Source of the DNA: Planktomarina sp.
GTDB taxonomy: Bacteria > Pseudomonadota > Alphaproteobacteria > Rhodobacterales > Rhodobacteraceae
DNA length: 64,000 nt
Reading direction: 5' to 3'
Assembly: GCA_020630595.1 (NCBI GenBank)
Contig: JAHDBC010000003.1
Coordinates: 57,523-121,522 of the forward strand
In this document: positions 29,423-38,908 of the stretch, in pieces
Layout of the letters: every line of letters begins with the position of its first letter
How positions within the stretch are numbered: the stretch's first letter is position 1
The notes under the pieces: model-generated
Seen by the model: the letters and a program-made list of their open reading frames with translations, nothing else
What the model was told of the DNA's origin: nothing
Database searches by the model: none
Made by a program: the position numbers and the translations under genes

Positions 29423-30365
29423 CGGTCCACGCCCGCGCCAAAAATGGCGTCCGCCGCTGGCCATCGTCATTGGGGCGTCGGTTGCAGGATTGTTGGTCTT
29501 GCCGATATTTGGATTTGTGGTCTTGCGCTGGGTCCAGCCGATCTTTGGCTGGAAAGTCAGCGTGTTCTGGGTGTCTTTTGCCATGCTTGCGGCGGCTGTC
29601 TTGATCGGGGCTGTGCAGTGGCGGCTGTTGGTTCGACCCATCCGGGAATTGGCCCATGCCGCACAAGACATCGCTGACGGCAAGACCTCTGATCCGGTGC
29701 CGTTGCGCCGGTACGGGACGGCCGAACTGAGTGAGCTGGGCACCAATGTTCTGAACATGGCACAGGATATTCTGGATCAGAACCAAGCCTTGCGCGGATA
29801 CGCGGATCACGTTGTTCACGAACTGAAGTCCCCGGTCACGGCGTTGCGGGCCGGGGCTGAACTGCTGGAACTGCCAAATCTAACACCAGACCAACTGCGC
29901 ATGGTGTCTGATGACATCATCAATGCAAGCCTGCGCATCGATGCACTTTTGGATGCGCTGCGGCGGCACAGCGAAAGCCAAGCAAACCGGGCTTCAGGGC
30001 AGACACCCGTTTCAGATCTGAAATTGGAAGGTCAAGGTGTGCGGATTTTTGGTCGTCCGGTCCTGCCGCTGGATCATGATGCCGCGTTGGCTGTGATGAC
30101 CCAATTGATCGAAAATGCGCGGCAAGCCGGGGCAACCCGCATAGACATATGTGAGACGGAAAAGGGGCTGGAAATAGGCGACAACGGGCATGGTATTGAA
30201 ACGGCTGATTTATTTCGCGCCTTTGATCCCTTCTTTACCACGAAACGCGACTGCGGAGGGACCGGTATGGGGCTGTCCGTTGTCAAAACCCTGTTAGAAA
30301 GTGGCGGTGCAACGGTGTCTTTGTGGCAGAAAAATGGCGGCGCCGCGGTGAGCATTCACCCGTGA
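29412..30365 (+). CDS. sensor histidine kinase with minimal sensor loop
   Basis: GTG start overlapping RR stop; two TM helices, HAMP-like RPIRELAHAAQDIADG, H-box VVHELKSPVTALRA, N-box LIENARQAGA, FDPFFTTK, GGTGMGLSVV. Confidence 0.92.
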   Translation: MVRDGPRPRQKWRPPLAIVIGASVAGLLVLPIFGFVVLRWVQPIFGWKVSVFWVSFAMLAAAVLIGAVQWRLLVRPIRELAHAAQDIADGKTSDPVPLRRYGTAELSELGTNVLNMAQDILDQNQALRGYADHVVHELKSPVTALRAGAELLELPNLTPDQLRMVSDDIINASLRIDALLDALRRHSESQANRASGQTPVSDLKLEGQGVRIFGRPVLPLDHDAALAVMTQLIENARQAGATRIDICETEKGLEIGDNGHGIETADLFRAFDPFFTTKRDCGGTGMGLSVVKTLLESGGATVSLWQKNGGAAVSIHP

Positions 30366-30564
30366 CGCGAATTTGTTTCAAAAACGTCACGGTCCCTGCG
30401 GACGGACCACCGAAAAGCCGCAAATCAACCAAAAATGCTTAGAAAATTGTAGGAATTGCGGAACCCGTCCCGTACATTCAATCCATCAGAGGGCATAAGC
30501 CCCGCAATAAATGCAGTCGCACCGGGCCAAAAAGGTTCGGGCGTGAGGTAGAGTGGTAGAGATA

Positions 30565-33500
30565 ATGCAGGCCGTCGATTACGTCGTACGCGACGCTTCG
30601 GGACGTTTGTTCCGTGGGTCGCTGGAAACCCAAGCAGAGACACTTGTCTTGAAAGTCGCTGACTATTCAGCGGTGTCATTGAACCTTGACCGGGACATGG
30701 TGCATTCCTATTCCCGCGTGGGCGATAATCTGATCATCAAATTGGAAGATGGTCGCGAAATCGTTTTGGAAAACGCCTTTGTTGCCCAAACACAAGGCAC
30801 CCAGCTTTACTTCAGCTCTGGTGGTGAAATTTACGAAATTTCATTCTCGGAAGCATGGGGTCGCACAAACTATGCCCATTATGGCCAGACAGAAGCGACA
30901 AGCGGTCTGATCTTTACAGATGGTGCGCAACTGTCCACCACGCTGACGGGCGCAACAACCGACGTCGGATATGCAGTATCAACGGCGTCTCAGGTTGAAA
31001 CGACCATGGCAGCTGCGCCGATCTTTGTCGGTGGCGGTTTGGGTGGCGCTGGCGCAGTGGCGGCTGGTGTCGCAGGTGTTGGCGTGCTGGCCGGCGCTGG
31101 TGGCGGCGGTGGCGCTGCGATTGCTGCGGTTGCCGTTCTGGCATCAGACGGCGGTATCAACATCGTATCTGCCGGTGGCGGCGACGATCGCGTGATCAAC
31201 GGCCAAGAATTGGCGGCAGGCCCTGTTGTTACAGGCCAAACCTACCCAGATTCCCTTGTGACAGTGACCTTGGCCGGCGTAACGCTGACCACCACGTCCG
31301 GCGCGGACGGGTCCTATACAGTTGCGTTTTCGGCATCACAATTGGGCATCACAGATGTGACGACACAGATTGTGTCAGCTTCGGTTGTCGCCCCAGACGG
31401 CGATACGGAAACCGCACAAGCGGACGTGCTGATCGACCCAACGACAGCCGTCACGATCGCGAATACAATCGTGGAAAACGATGGCATCATCTTGGCAAGC
31501 GAAACGCCTGACGGGATTGTTGTCACCGGGACTGCGGAACCGGGCGCGAATGTTGTCGTGACCTTGCAGGGCACCAATCGCACAGTGACTGCGGGTGCTG
31601 ACGGATCCTATTCCGTGACATTCAACGGTGTGGTTGCGGCGGATATCAATGACCAAATGGTTGATATCACTGCAGAATCCACTGACCTTTACGGAAACAC
31701 TGCGACCACCACACAACCGGTGCGCATCGATACCGTCCTGAATGTGACAATCGATCCGATCCAGGCCATGGACAACGTGATCAACCGCACAGAAGCGCAA
31801 AATGGCGTGACCTTCACCGGGACTGTCGATCCGGGGTCGTCCGTGACAGTGGAAATGAACGGTGTCACAGTCAACGCAGTTGTCGCTGCGGACGGGACAT
31901 GGACCGCGCAATTCCCCGGTTCGGGCATTCCGGCTGCGGACGTTGAGCTGACGTTGTTTGCACATGCAAGCGATCCGTTGGGCAATGCCACGACCACCAG
32001 CCACGTTGTTGTGGTTGATAATCTGGGCATGGTCGAAATCGACCCGAGCCCACTTGAAATCGATGATGTGGTGAACGCCACAGAACAAGGTGACGGTGTT
32101 GTCGTCACTGGGACGACCACACCCGGATCGTCGGTTGTTGTGCATTTCCATACCTTTACCGGAAACGCGACAGTTGATGCTGCGGGCAACTGGACTGTAA
32201 CAGTTCCAGCTGCGAACATTGATCTGGGCACATACGATGTGACCATTTCCGCAACAGCCACAACTGAATCCGGAAACGTATCGACCGACACGGAAACAGT
32301 TCGGATCGACACCGAGGTTCTGAACCTTGCGTTGGATGGTAACGCCGTATCAGGTGACAACTTCATCAATTCGTCCGAACAGGCCGCAGGCGTTACCCTT
32401 TCAGGGACCGTCGAAGCCGGGTCCACCGTGAACGTGACCCTTGGGTCCGTTACGAAGGGCGCATCGGTTGATGCAAATGGCATCTGGTCGGTTACGTTCA
32501 ATCCATCCGATGTTCCGACAGGTGACTATCAGACCACGATGACCGCGGTTGCCGTTGATCTGGCTGGGAACACCCACACGATCACGCAAACCGTTCAGGT
32601 TGATACGGTTGCAACGAACCTGACACTGTCTGCCGTGCCAATTGCTGGCGATGGCATTGTGAACGGGTCCGAAGCGGGGGATGGTCTGGAAATTTCTGGT
32701 CAAGCGGATCCCGGCGTTGAAATCACGGTCACCCTTGGTGGCGTGACATATACGACAACCGCAACGCCCGACGGCACATGGACCGTATATTTCAGCCCAG
32801 ATGACATCGGTGATGGTGAATTTACCGTGCCATTGGTTGTTCAAACCACGGACGCTGCTGGCAACGTCACAACAGACACGACGGATGTTGGTGTCGACAC
32901 GGGCGTCAGCGGTGTAAGTATCCCGGAAGGTGACATTGGCGGCGATGGCGTGATCAGCGCTGACGAAATTGCCGCAGGTGTTGTTCTGACAGGCAACGGC
33001 GAACCCGGCGCCACGGTCGTTCTGGCCGTCGGCAATCAGGAATTCACCGGTGTCGTTGGTCCGGATGGCACATTTGCGATCCTGATCGATCCATCTGCCT
33101 TCCCATCGGGGCCGAATGTCGACATTTCGATCACGGCGACGATCACGGATACCGCGGGCAATGTGAACGTTTCGGTTCTGTCTGCAAACGTGGACACAGA
33201 AGTCAGCAACTTTGCTGTGACAGCTGATCCGATGGACGGGCACACCGTGCTGAATTCCATTGTCGCACAGTCCGGTATTATGGTCGGCGGGACAGTGGAA
33301 GCCGGCGCAACCGTTTCCATTGATTTCGCTGGTACCGTGAAATCGGTCGTCGCAGGCCCAGATGGCACATGGAGCATCGTGTTCGCAGGGTCGGAAGTGC
33401 CAGTTGTTGAAAATGAAACGTTCAATCTGGTGATCACGGCGACAGATACGGCTGGCAACGTTGCGGTCGACAACAGCGTGACAATCACGCTGGACACATC

Positions 33501-34098
33501 GATCCCGGCTGCACCGCAGATTTCCCAAGTTGGGACGGTCAACGGACAAGACACCGGCAGCGTCAACCTGGCTGTTGGCGAAGGCAACTATCAGATCCAC
33601 GCGATTTCTGGTGACGGGTCGTCGTCAAGTGCAGTCGCAAGCGATGTATATCAGTTGTCTGGTTCGGGCGAATTGTACTTTGATTTTGTCAACAACGTCC
33701 CTGCGGGCAACGATCTGATCGTTCAGTTGAATGACGATGCGGGCAATTCGACATCGACCTTGTTCGTTCTGGACGAACCATCAGACAATGGTTCGCAAGC
33801 ATTCCCAATGGTTTCCATGGGTGATGCAGGCTACGCGGATTTCAACATTCAGGCGGTCGATCTGTTGAATGGTGACTTTGCAGAGATGACGATCACAGCC
33901 GAACAGCTGGAAAACCTGTCTGAAATGTCAGACAGCCTGCTGATCCGCGGTGGGTCCGATGATACCGTGACGGCGATTGGGGCGGTTGCCACCAATGAAA
34001 CGCGCGAAATCGATGGCGAAGTCTATGACATCTACACGATGGGCGACAACGGCGCGTATCTGATCGTTGATCAAGACGTGAATATCGTGACATCATAA
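30565..34098 (+). CDS. BapA-like Ig-repeat surface adhesin, T1SS substrate
   Basis: BapA-type N-terminal prefix domain, Gly/Ala-rich segment, 8 tandem ~95-100-aa Ig-like repeats, C-terminal SDSLLIRGGSDDTVTAIG...YLIVDQDVNIV; directly upstream of T1SS genes. Confidence 0.88.
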   Translation: MQAVDYVVRDASGRLFRGSLETQAETLVLKVADYSAVSLNLDRDMVHSYSRVGDNLIIKLEDGREIVLENAFVAQTQGTQLYFSSGGEIYEISFSEAWGRTNYAHYGQTEATSGLIFTDGAQLSTTLTGATTDVGYAVSTASQVETTMAAAPIFVGGGLGGAGAVAAGVAGVGVLAGAGGGGGAAIAAVAVLASDGGINIVSAGGGDDRVINGQELAAGPVVTGQTYPDSLVTVTLAGVTLTTTSGADGSYTVAFSASQLGITDVTTQIVSASVVAPDGDTETAQADVLIDPTTAVTIANTIVENDGIILASETPDGIVVTGTAEPGANVVVTLQGTNRTVTAGADGSYSVTFNGVVAADINDQMVDITAESTDLYGNTATTTQPVRIDTVLNVTIDPIQAMDNVINRTEAQNGVTFTGTVDPGSSVTVEMNGVTVNAVVAADGTWTAQFPGSGIPAADVELTLFAHASDPLGNATTTSHVVVVDNLGMVEIDPSPLEIDDVVNATEQGDGVVVTGTTTPGSSVVVHFHTFTGNATVDAAGNWTVTVPAANIDLGTYDVTISATATTESGNVSTDTETVRIDTEVLNLALDGNAVSGDNFINSSEQAAGVTLSGTVEAGSTVNVTLGSVTKGASVDANGIWSVTFNPSDVPTGDYQTTMTAVAVDLAGNTHTITQTVQVDTVATNLTLSAVPIAGDGIVNGSEAGDGLEISGQADPGVEITVTLGGVTYTTTATPDGTWTVYFSPDDIGDGEFTVPLVVQTTDAAGNVTTDTTDVGVDTGVSGVSIPEGDIGGDGVISADEIAAGVVLTGNGEPGATVVLAVGNQEFTGVVGPDGTFAILIDPSAFPSGPNVDISITATITDTAGNVNVSVLSANVDTEVSNFAVTADPMDGHTVLNSIVAQSGIMVGGTVEAGATVSIDFAGTVKSVVAGPDGTWSIVFAGSEVPVVENETFNLVITATDTAGNVAVDNSVTITLDTSIPAAPQISQVGTVNGQDTGSVNLAVGEGNYQIHAISGDGSSSSAVASDVYQLSGSGELYFDFVNNVPAGNDLIVQLNDDAGNSTSTLFVLDEPSDNGSQAFPMVSMGDAGYADFNIQAVDLLNGDFAEMTITAEQLENLSEMSDSLLIRGGSDDTVTAIGAVATNETREIDGEVYDIYTMGDNGAYLIVDQDVNIVTS
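31160..33510 (+). repeat. eight degenerate tandem ~290-bp coding repeats (bacterial Ig-like domains)
   Basis: Recurring pattern GDxxIN.xE...GVxxxGTxExGxxVxVxxxG......DGTWxVxFxxxxxP.....xxxxAxxxDxAGNxxxxxxxVxVDT. Confidence 0.85.
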
Positions 34099-34107
34099 AT
34101 CTCCCAG

Positions 34108-34152
34108 CCGTCCGGGGGCCAAAACCACCCATCAGAGGTGGGCCCCGGGCGG
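34108..34152 (+). promoter_or_regulatory. strong intercistronic stem-loop between adhesin and TolC genes
   Basis: CCGTCCGGGGGCC ... GGCCCCGGGCGG with inner CCACC/GGTGG; no U-tract, followed by A-rich stretch. Confidence 0.7.
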
Positions 34153-34179
34153 AAAAAACAAAAATAAACGAGGCGGGTT

Positions 34180-35505
34180 ATGGAGAACCATCGGGTGTGG
34201 GCCAAACGGTCCACCACGGGCATCTTATTGGGGGCTTTTGCACTTTCTGGTTGCATGTTCGGTGGCGGACAAGCTGCTAAAGATGTTGAAGCCACCCGCA
34301 ATCAACCCGCACTGGCGCAGATCGACGCAGCAAAAGAACTGAACGGCCAGTCATCCGAATTGATCACGACCCTTTTGAACAGATCCAGTGTGATCCCTCA
34401 GGGGTCATCCTTTGCAACAGTCACGAATGCTGTGCTTGCGTCCAACGCGCGGACGGCCGAATCCGATCTTCGGGCAGCCAGACTGCGGGCGCAGGCCAAA
34501 TCGACCAATTGGCTGCCGTCCATCGGGCCGGTCGTTTCGTTGACATCCCTTGGGGATATCGTCGCACAGCTGGTGATTGAACAGGTGTTGTTCGACAATG
34601 GCCGCGCCAAGGCGGAACGGGCGTTTGCAGCCCATGATGTCGAAGTCGCGGCGGTAGGATTGTCACAAGACACCAACGCACGTGCTGCGACCGCGCTTGA
34701 TCTGTACATTCAGGCGCAGCGTGCCCGTGCCGAGGCGGAAGTTGCGGAAAAAGCACGCGCACGGATGTCAGAATTTGTGCATATCATCGAACGCCGTGTG
34801 AATGGTGGCGTTTCGAACATGGCCGACCTTAGCGTCGCCCGGTCCAAAATTCAGGAACTGAATGCTGATCATGCCCGCGCCCGTGAGGCAGAGGCCACGA
34901 GTCTGGCTGAACTGGAAGCCATGGCAAACCTGCCGCTGGGGACAGTCAGCGGTTTGACGTCAATCAACACGGGGTCACAGGGTCTGTTTCCGCTAAACGT
35001 CTTGAAGGCCCGCGCCGAAGGAAACCGCACAGTCGCACAGGCACGCGTCAGCCGGGCTGATCTTTTGCCGGGTGTGGTCGCAGGCGGCACCTTGGGGGAT
35101 GGTGGATTGGACGTGGGCGTTCAGGTGTCTGGCGATCAACTGATCAACCTTGGAACCGGATCCGCACTTGAGGCCATTCAGGCAAGCCAGGATTCCGCCC
35201 GCCGTGGCGTTGTTCAGGCCGAAGAAGACAACCGCCGCGTCGTCCGCCGTTTGGAACAAAAACGCATCGCATTGGAACGGCAGCAAGCCGAAAGCGCCGC
35301 CCTTGTTGCAGAAGCACGCCGCACCTACGAACTTTTCTTCAGCCAGTTTCAGAATTCAGGACGCCCGATCATGGACGTCGTGAACATCTATGAAAACGCC
35401 ATGCGCCTTGAACGGGATTCTGTGCGTTTGAAGTATGAATTGGCACAAATTCAAGTCGAAATCGCCAGCCTGTATGGCACGTTAGTCAGTGGGGGGGACG
35501 TATGA
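34180..35505 (+). CDS. TolC-family outer membrane protein of T1SS (with lipobox-like N-terminus)
   Basis: OEP-type helical repeats; N-terminal LLGAFALSGCMFGGG; followed by T1SS ABC and MFP genes. Confidence 0.88.
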   Translation: MENHRVWAKRSTTGILLGAFALSGCMFGGGQAAKDVEATRNQPALAQIDAAKELNGQSSELITTLLNRSSVIPQGSSFATVTNAVLASNARTAESDLRAARLRAQAKSTNWLPSIGPVVSLTSLGDIVAQLVIEQVLFDNGRAKAERAFAAHDVEVAAVGLSQDTNARAATALDLYIQAQRARAEAEVAEKARARMSEFVHIIERRVNGGVSNMADLSVARSKIQELNADHARAREAEATSLAELEAMANLPLGTVSGLTSINTGSQGLFPLNVLKARAEGNRTVAQARVSRADLLPGVVAGGTLGDGGLDVGVQVSGDQLINLGTGSALEAIQASQDSARRGVVQAEEDNRRVVRRLEQKRIALERQQAESAALVAEARRTYELFFSQFQNSGRPIMDVVNIYENAMRLERDSVRLKYELAQIQVEIASLYGTLVSGGDV

Positions 35506-37733
35506 ACCATCAATCCAATCAAAAGGTTGTTTCCCTGACTGCGGGTGCCCCTGTGTTGGGTGTTGTTTCGGGTGCCCCAAAGGTGGAAAGCCCTGAAGCC
35601 CCGTTGGCAAAAATCAATCAGGTGCTGGAACAAAACAACAGTTTGATCCAGGCCTATGCAGCCGCGCTGGGCAAACCAGCGCTGCGCCTTGATGTTCTGG
35701 AAGCAATCCAGAGCAAGGACCCCAAGGCCAATGGCGAAGGCCGGGACGCATCCCCCGATGCCTTTGCCGCCGGCTTGGAAACGGCTGGTCTGGCCGCAAC
35801 GGTTCAAAAGACAAAGCTGAAAAAAGCCCCGTGGCCCGCACTTGCCGTAATGGACACGGGTCAGGTGGTTTTCGTGCACCGTGCGGAAAAAGGCGGCGTT
35901 GTTCTGTTCGATCTGAACGCAACCGACCGCGAAATGTTCGTCGCAGAAAAAGACTTTGCCCCGTATTTCGCAGGACAGGTGATCAAGGCCGAAGCAACGC
36001 TGGACAGCCTGCGCGACACGCATATCGACAAACAGAAAAAGGGCCATTGGTTCTGGTCTGAATTCTTTAAGTACAAAGTGCTGTTGGGCGACATCATGGT
36101 GGGGTCCTTGGTGGCCAACATGTTGGCTGTCGCCGTGGCCTTGTTCAGCCTTCAGGTTTATGACCGTGTTATCCCCCACGAAAGCACGGCGACCCTTTGG
36201 GTGCTCGCAATTGGTGCCTTTGTTGCCATCGGGCTAGAGGCACTTTTGAAAATTTCCCGTGCGCGTCTGATGGATGGCGCTGGCCGTCGTATGGAACTGG
36301 CGACGCAAGACATTTTGATGAACCGGCTATTGGGCATGCGGTCTGACAAGCGCCCAATGGGGGCATCCGGGACATTTGCAGCGATGCGCGAATTTGGTGC
36401 GGTGCGCGAATTCTTTACGGCATCGGCGGTTGGATCGGTGATGGATATTCCCTTTATCATCCTGTTCCTGTTCCTTGTCGCGTCGATCGGCGGGCCCGTT
36501 GTTTGGGTTTTGGTGGCGGGTGGGGTTCTGATGATCCTTCCCGGTTTCCTGATGCAGCGCAAAATGGTGGCGCTGACCCGCGAAGCCCAAGGTGCCAGCG
36601 CCAAATCCGGGCGCGTCCTGCAAGAAGTGATCTTTGAACTGGACACAGTCAAATCCCAGCGCGGCGAAGCCCGGTTTAAACGGTTGTGGCGTGAACTGAA
36701 CGGTCTGTCCGCGGTCACATCTGGTGAACAACGTCAGCTGGCGTCGAACCTGACATTCTGGTCACAGGGTGTGCAGCAGGCGACTTATGTTGGCGCGGTT
36801 ATTGCGGGTGCATTCCTTGTGTTCGCAGGTCAGATGACCGTCGGTTCGATCATTGCCATTGGCATTTTGACGGGGCGAACCCTTGGGCCGCTGACACAGT
36901 TGTCGGGCACGCTGGCGCGTTGGTCGAATGTGAAGACCGCGCTAGAGGGGCTGGATGCCGTTGAACAGGCACCCCAGGACGTCGAAGATCATCGGACCTA
37001 TCTGCGCCGCGAAGCGATCGAAGGGCGGTTTGAATTGCGCGAACTGGGGTATCGCTATGACGAAGATTCCCCGCCGTGTGTGGATGTTCCGCAGGTTGTT
37101 TTGGCACCCGGTGAACGCGCTGCGGTATTGGGTATGAACGGATCCGGCAAATCCACTTTGCTGAAAATGATGGCAGGATTGTATCAGCCCACCAAGGGCC
37201 GGGTGCTGCTGGATGGTGTTGATCTGGCGCAGCTGGATCCGCGCGATGTGCGCCGGTCTGTCGGGTATTTGTCGCAGGATGTGCGGCTGTTTGCCGGTAC
37301 ATTGCGCGACAACCTGAACCTGAATGGGATGGAAGTTGACGACAGCCGAATGTTGGCCGCGCTTGATTTTGCGGGGCTGGGTCAATTTGTCCGCGGTCAC
37401 CACAAAGGTTTGGATATGGAAATCCGCGACGGTGGCGAAGGCCTTTCAGTGGGGCAGCGTCAATCGCTGGGCTGGGCCCGTTTGTGGTTGCAGGATCCAA
37501 AGGTTGTGTTGCTGGATGAACCAACGGCGGCTTTGGATCAAACACTGGAAGCCGCGTTGATCAGCCGCCTGGAAACGTGGTTGGATGGTCGAACCGCATT
37601 GATCGCCACCCACCGTGTGCCGATCCTGTCTTTGACAGAACGGACCTTCATTTTGCAAAATGGCCGACTGGCTGTTGATGGGCCGCGTGACGCGGTCATT
37701 GCCCACCTGACCAAGAAAAAGGAAACCGGATAA
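35502..37733 (+). CDS. type I secretion system permease/ATPase (LapB-like, degenerate C39-like N-domain)
   Basis: VLGMNGSGKSTLLKMMAGLYQPTKG Walker A, LSVGQRQSLGWARLWLQDPKVVLLDEPTAALD signature/Walker B. Confidence 0.95.
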   Translation: MNHQSNQKVVSLTAGAPVLGVVSGAPKVESPEAPLAKINQVLEQNNSLIQAYAAALGKPALRLDVLEAIQSKDPKANGEGRDASPDAFAAGLETAGLAATVQKTKLKKAPWPALAVMDTGQVVFVHRAEKGGVVLFDLNATDREMFVAEKDFAPYFAGQVIKAEATLDSLRDTHIDKQKKGHWFWSEFFKYKVLLGDIMVGSLVANMLAVAVALFSLQVYDRVIPHESTATLWVLAIGAFVAIGLEALLKISRARLMDGAGRRMELATQDILMNRLLGMRSDKRPMGASGTFAAMREFGAVREFFTASAVGSVMDIPFIILFLFLVASIGGPVVWVLVAGGVLMILPGFLMQRKMVALTREAQGASAKSGRVLQEVIFELDTVKSQRGEARFKRLWRELNGLSAVTSGEQRQLASNLTFWSQGVQQATYVGAVIAGAFLVFAGQMTVGSIIAIGILTGRTLGPLTQLSGTLARWSNVKTALEGLDAVEQAPQDVEDHRTYLRREAIEGRFELRELGYRYDEDSPPCVDVPQVVLAPGERAAVLGMNGSGKSTLLKMMAGLYQPTKGRVLLDGVDLAQLDPRDVRRSVGYLSQDVRLFAGTLRDNLNLNGMEVDDSRMLAALDFAGLGQFVRGHHKGLDMEIRDGGEGLSVGQRQSLGWARLWLQDPKVVLLDEPTAALDQTLEAALISRLETWLDGRTALIATHRVPILSLTERTFILQNGRLAVDGPRDAVIAHLTKKKETG

Positions 37734-38908
37734 TGGCCACGACGACTGTTGACGCATCCTTTGAACGTGCCCTTCATCGCCCCAGTGCGACGATCTGGTT
37801 GGTGACACTTAGCGTGGTGGCATTTTTGGTGTGGGCGGCCTTTGCATGGGTTGATGAAATCGTGCGGGCCGAAGGCGAAATTGTCAGCCAGTCACGTCCG
37901 CAAATCATCCAAAACCTGGAAGGCGGTATTCTGGCTGAATTGATGGTTTCCGAAGGCGACATTGTGCAGCCCGGTGATGTGTTGGCCCGCCTGTACGCGA
38001 CCAAATTTCAAACCCAGGTGGATGATCTGGCCGAACAGATCGCCGCGCTTGATATCCGCCGGTTGCGGTTAGAGGCGGAAATGGCCGGTTTCTTTGAATT
38101 CACTGTGCCAGACACCTTGGCGATTGGGAACGAAAGCATCGTCACATCCGAACAGAATCTTCTGAACGCACGCCAAACGGATTTTCGCAGCCGTGCCGAA
38201 GGCGCACGTGCCGTGATGGAACAGGCAAATACTGAACTTAGCCTTTTGGAAAACATGTTGGCTGAAAAGATCGTTGCGCTGATCGAAGTGACACGCGCGC
38301 GCAAATCGAAATCTGATGCCGAAGCGCGCTATAACGAAATCGTAACCCAGATGGAGCTGGACCGGGCATCGTCATATTCCGACACGTTGAAAGAATTGGG
38401 TACCCTGCGCCAGAACCTGAAAATTGCACAAGACCAATTGGACCGGACGACATTGGTGTCCCCAATGCGTGGGATCGTAAACAATATGTCCGTGACAACC
38501 ATTGGTGGGGTTGTTCGCCCGGGGGAAGAGATTTTCCAGATCATTCCATTGGATGATGAACTGTTTGTCGAAGCCAAAGTTGCACCGGAAAACATCGCCA
38601 ACATCCAACCCGGTCAGCAAGCCACAGTGAAACTGACGGCCTATGACTATACCATCTATGGCAGTCTGAAAGGCGAAGTGCAGTTCATTTCTGCGGATAC
38701 GTTCAAGGATGAACGGTATCAGGACAGCCAGCCGCATTACCGGGTAACCCTGCGCGTTGACACGGCAAACCTGTCAGAACGTCAGGCCAATCTGGAAATT
38801 CGCCCTGGCATGTTAACGGAAGTGGAACTGCAAACCGGTGGCAAGACAATCCTGAATTACCTGATGCGCCCCTTGTACAAATCGCAAGAAGCGTTCCGCG
38901 AACCATAG
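37733..38908 (+). CDS. HlyD-family T1SS periplasmic adaptor
   Basis: EGEIVSQSRPQIIQNLEGGILAELMVSEGDIVQPGDVL, C-terminal IRPGMLTEVELQTGGKTILNYLMRPL. Confidence 0.95.
   Translation: MATTTVDASFERALHRPSATIWLVTLSVVAFLVWAAFAWVDEIVRAEGEIVSQSRPQIIQNLEGGILAELMVSEGDIVQPGDVLARLYATKFQTQVDDLAEQIAALDIRRLRLEAEMAGFFEFTVPDTLAIGNESIVTSEQNLLNARQTDFRSRAEGARAVMEQANTELSLLENMLAEKIVALIEVTRARKSKSDAEARYNEIVTQMELDRASSYSDTLKELGTLRQNLKIAQDQLDRTTLVSPMRGIVNNMSVTTIGGVVRPGEEIFQIIPLDDELFVEAKVAPENIANIQPGQQATVKLTAYDYTIYGSLKGEVQFISADTFKDERYQDSQPHYRVTLRVDTANLSERQANLEIRPGMLTEVELQTGGKTILNYLMRPLYKSQEAFREP

Noticed and set aside
32401-33600. 399-aa minus-strand ORF (and 31375-32151, 31689-32501) inside the adhesin gene
   Set aside because: Antisense shadow of a repetitive, GC-biased coding region; periodicity reflects the Ig repeats, with no start context or recognisable family.
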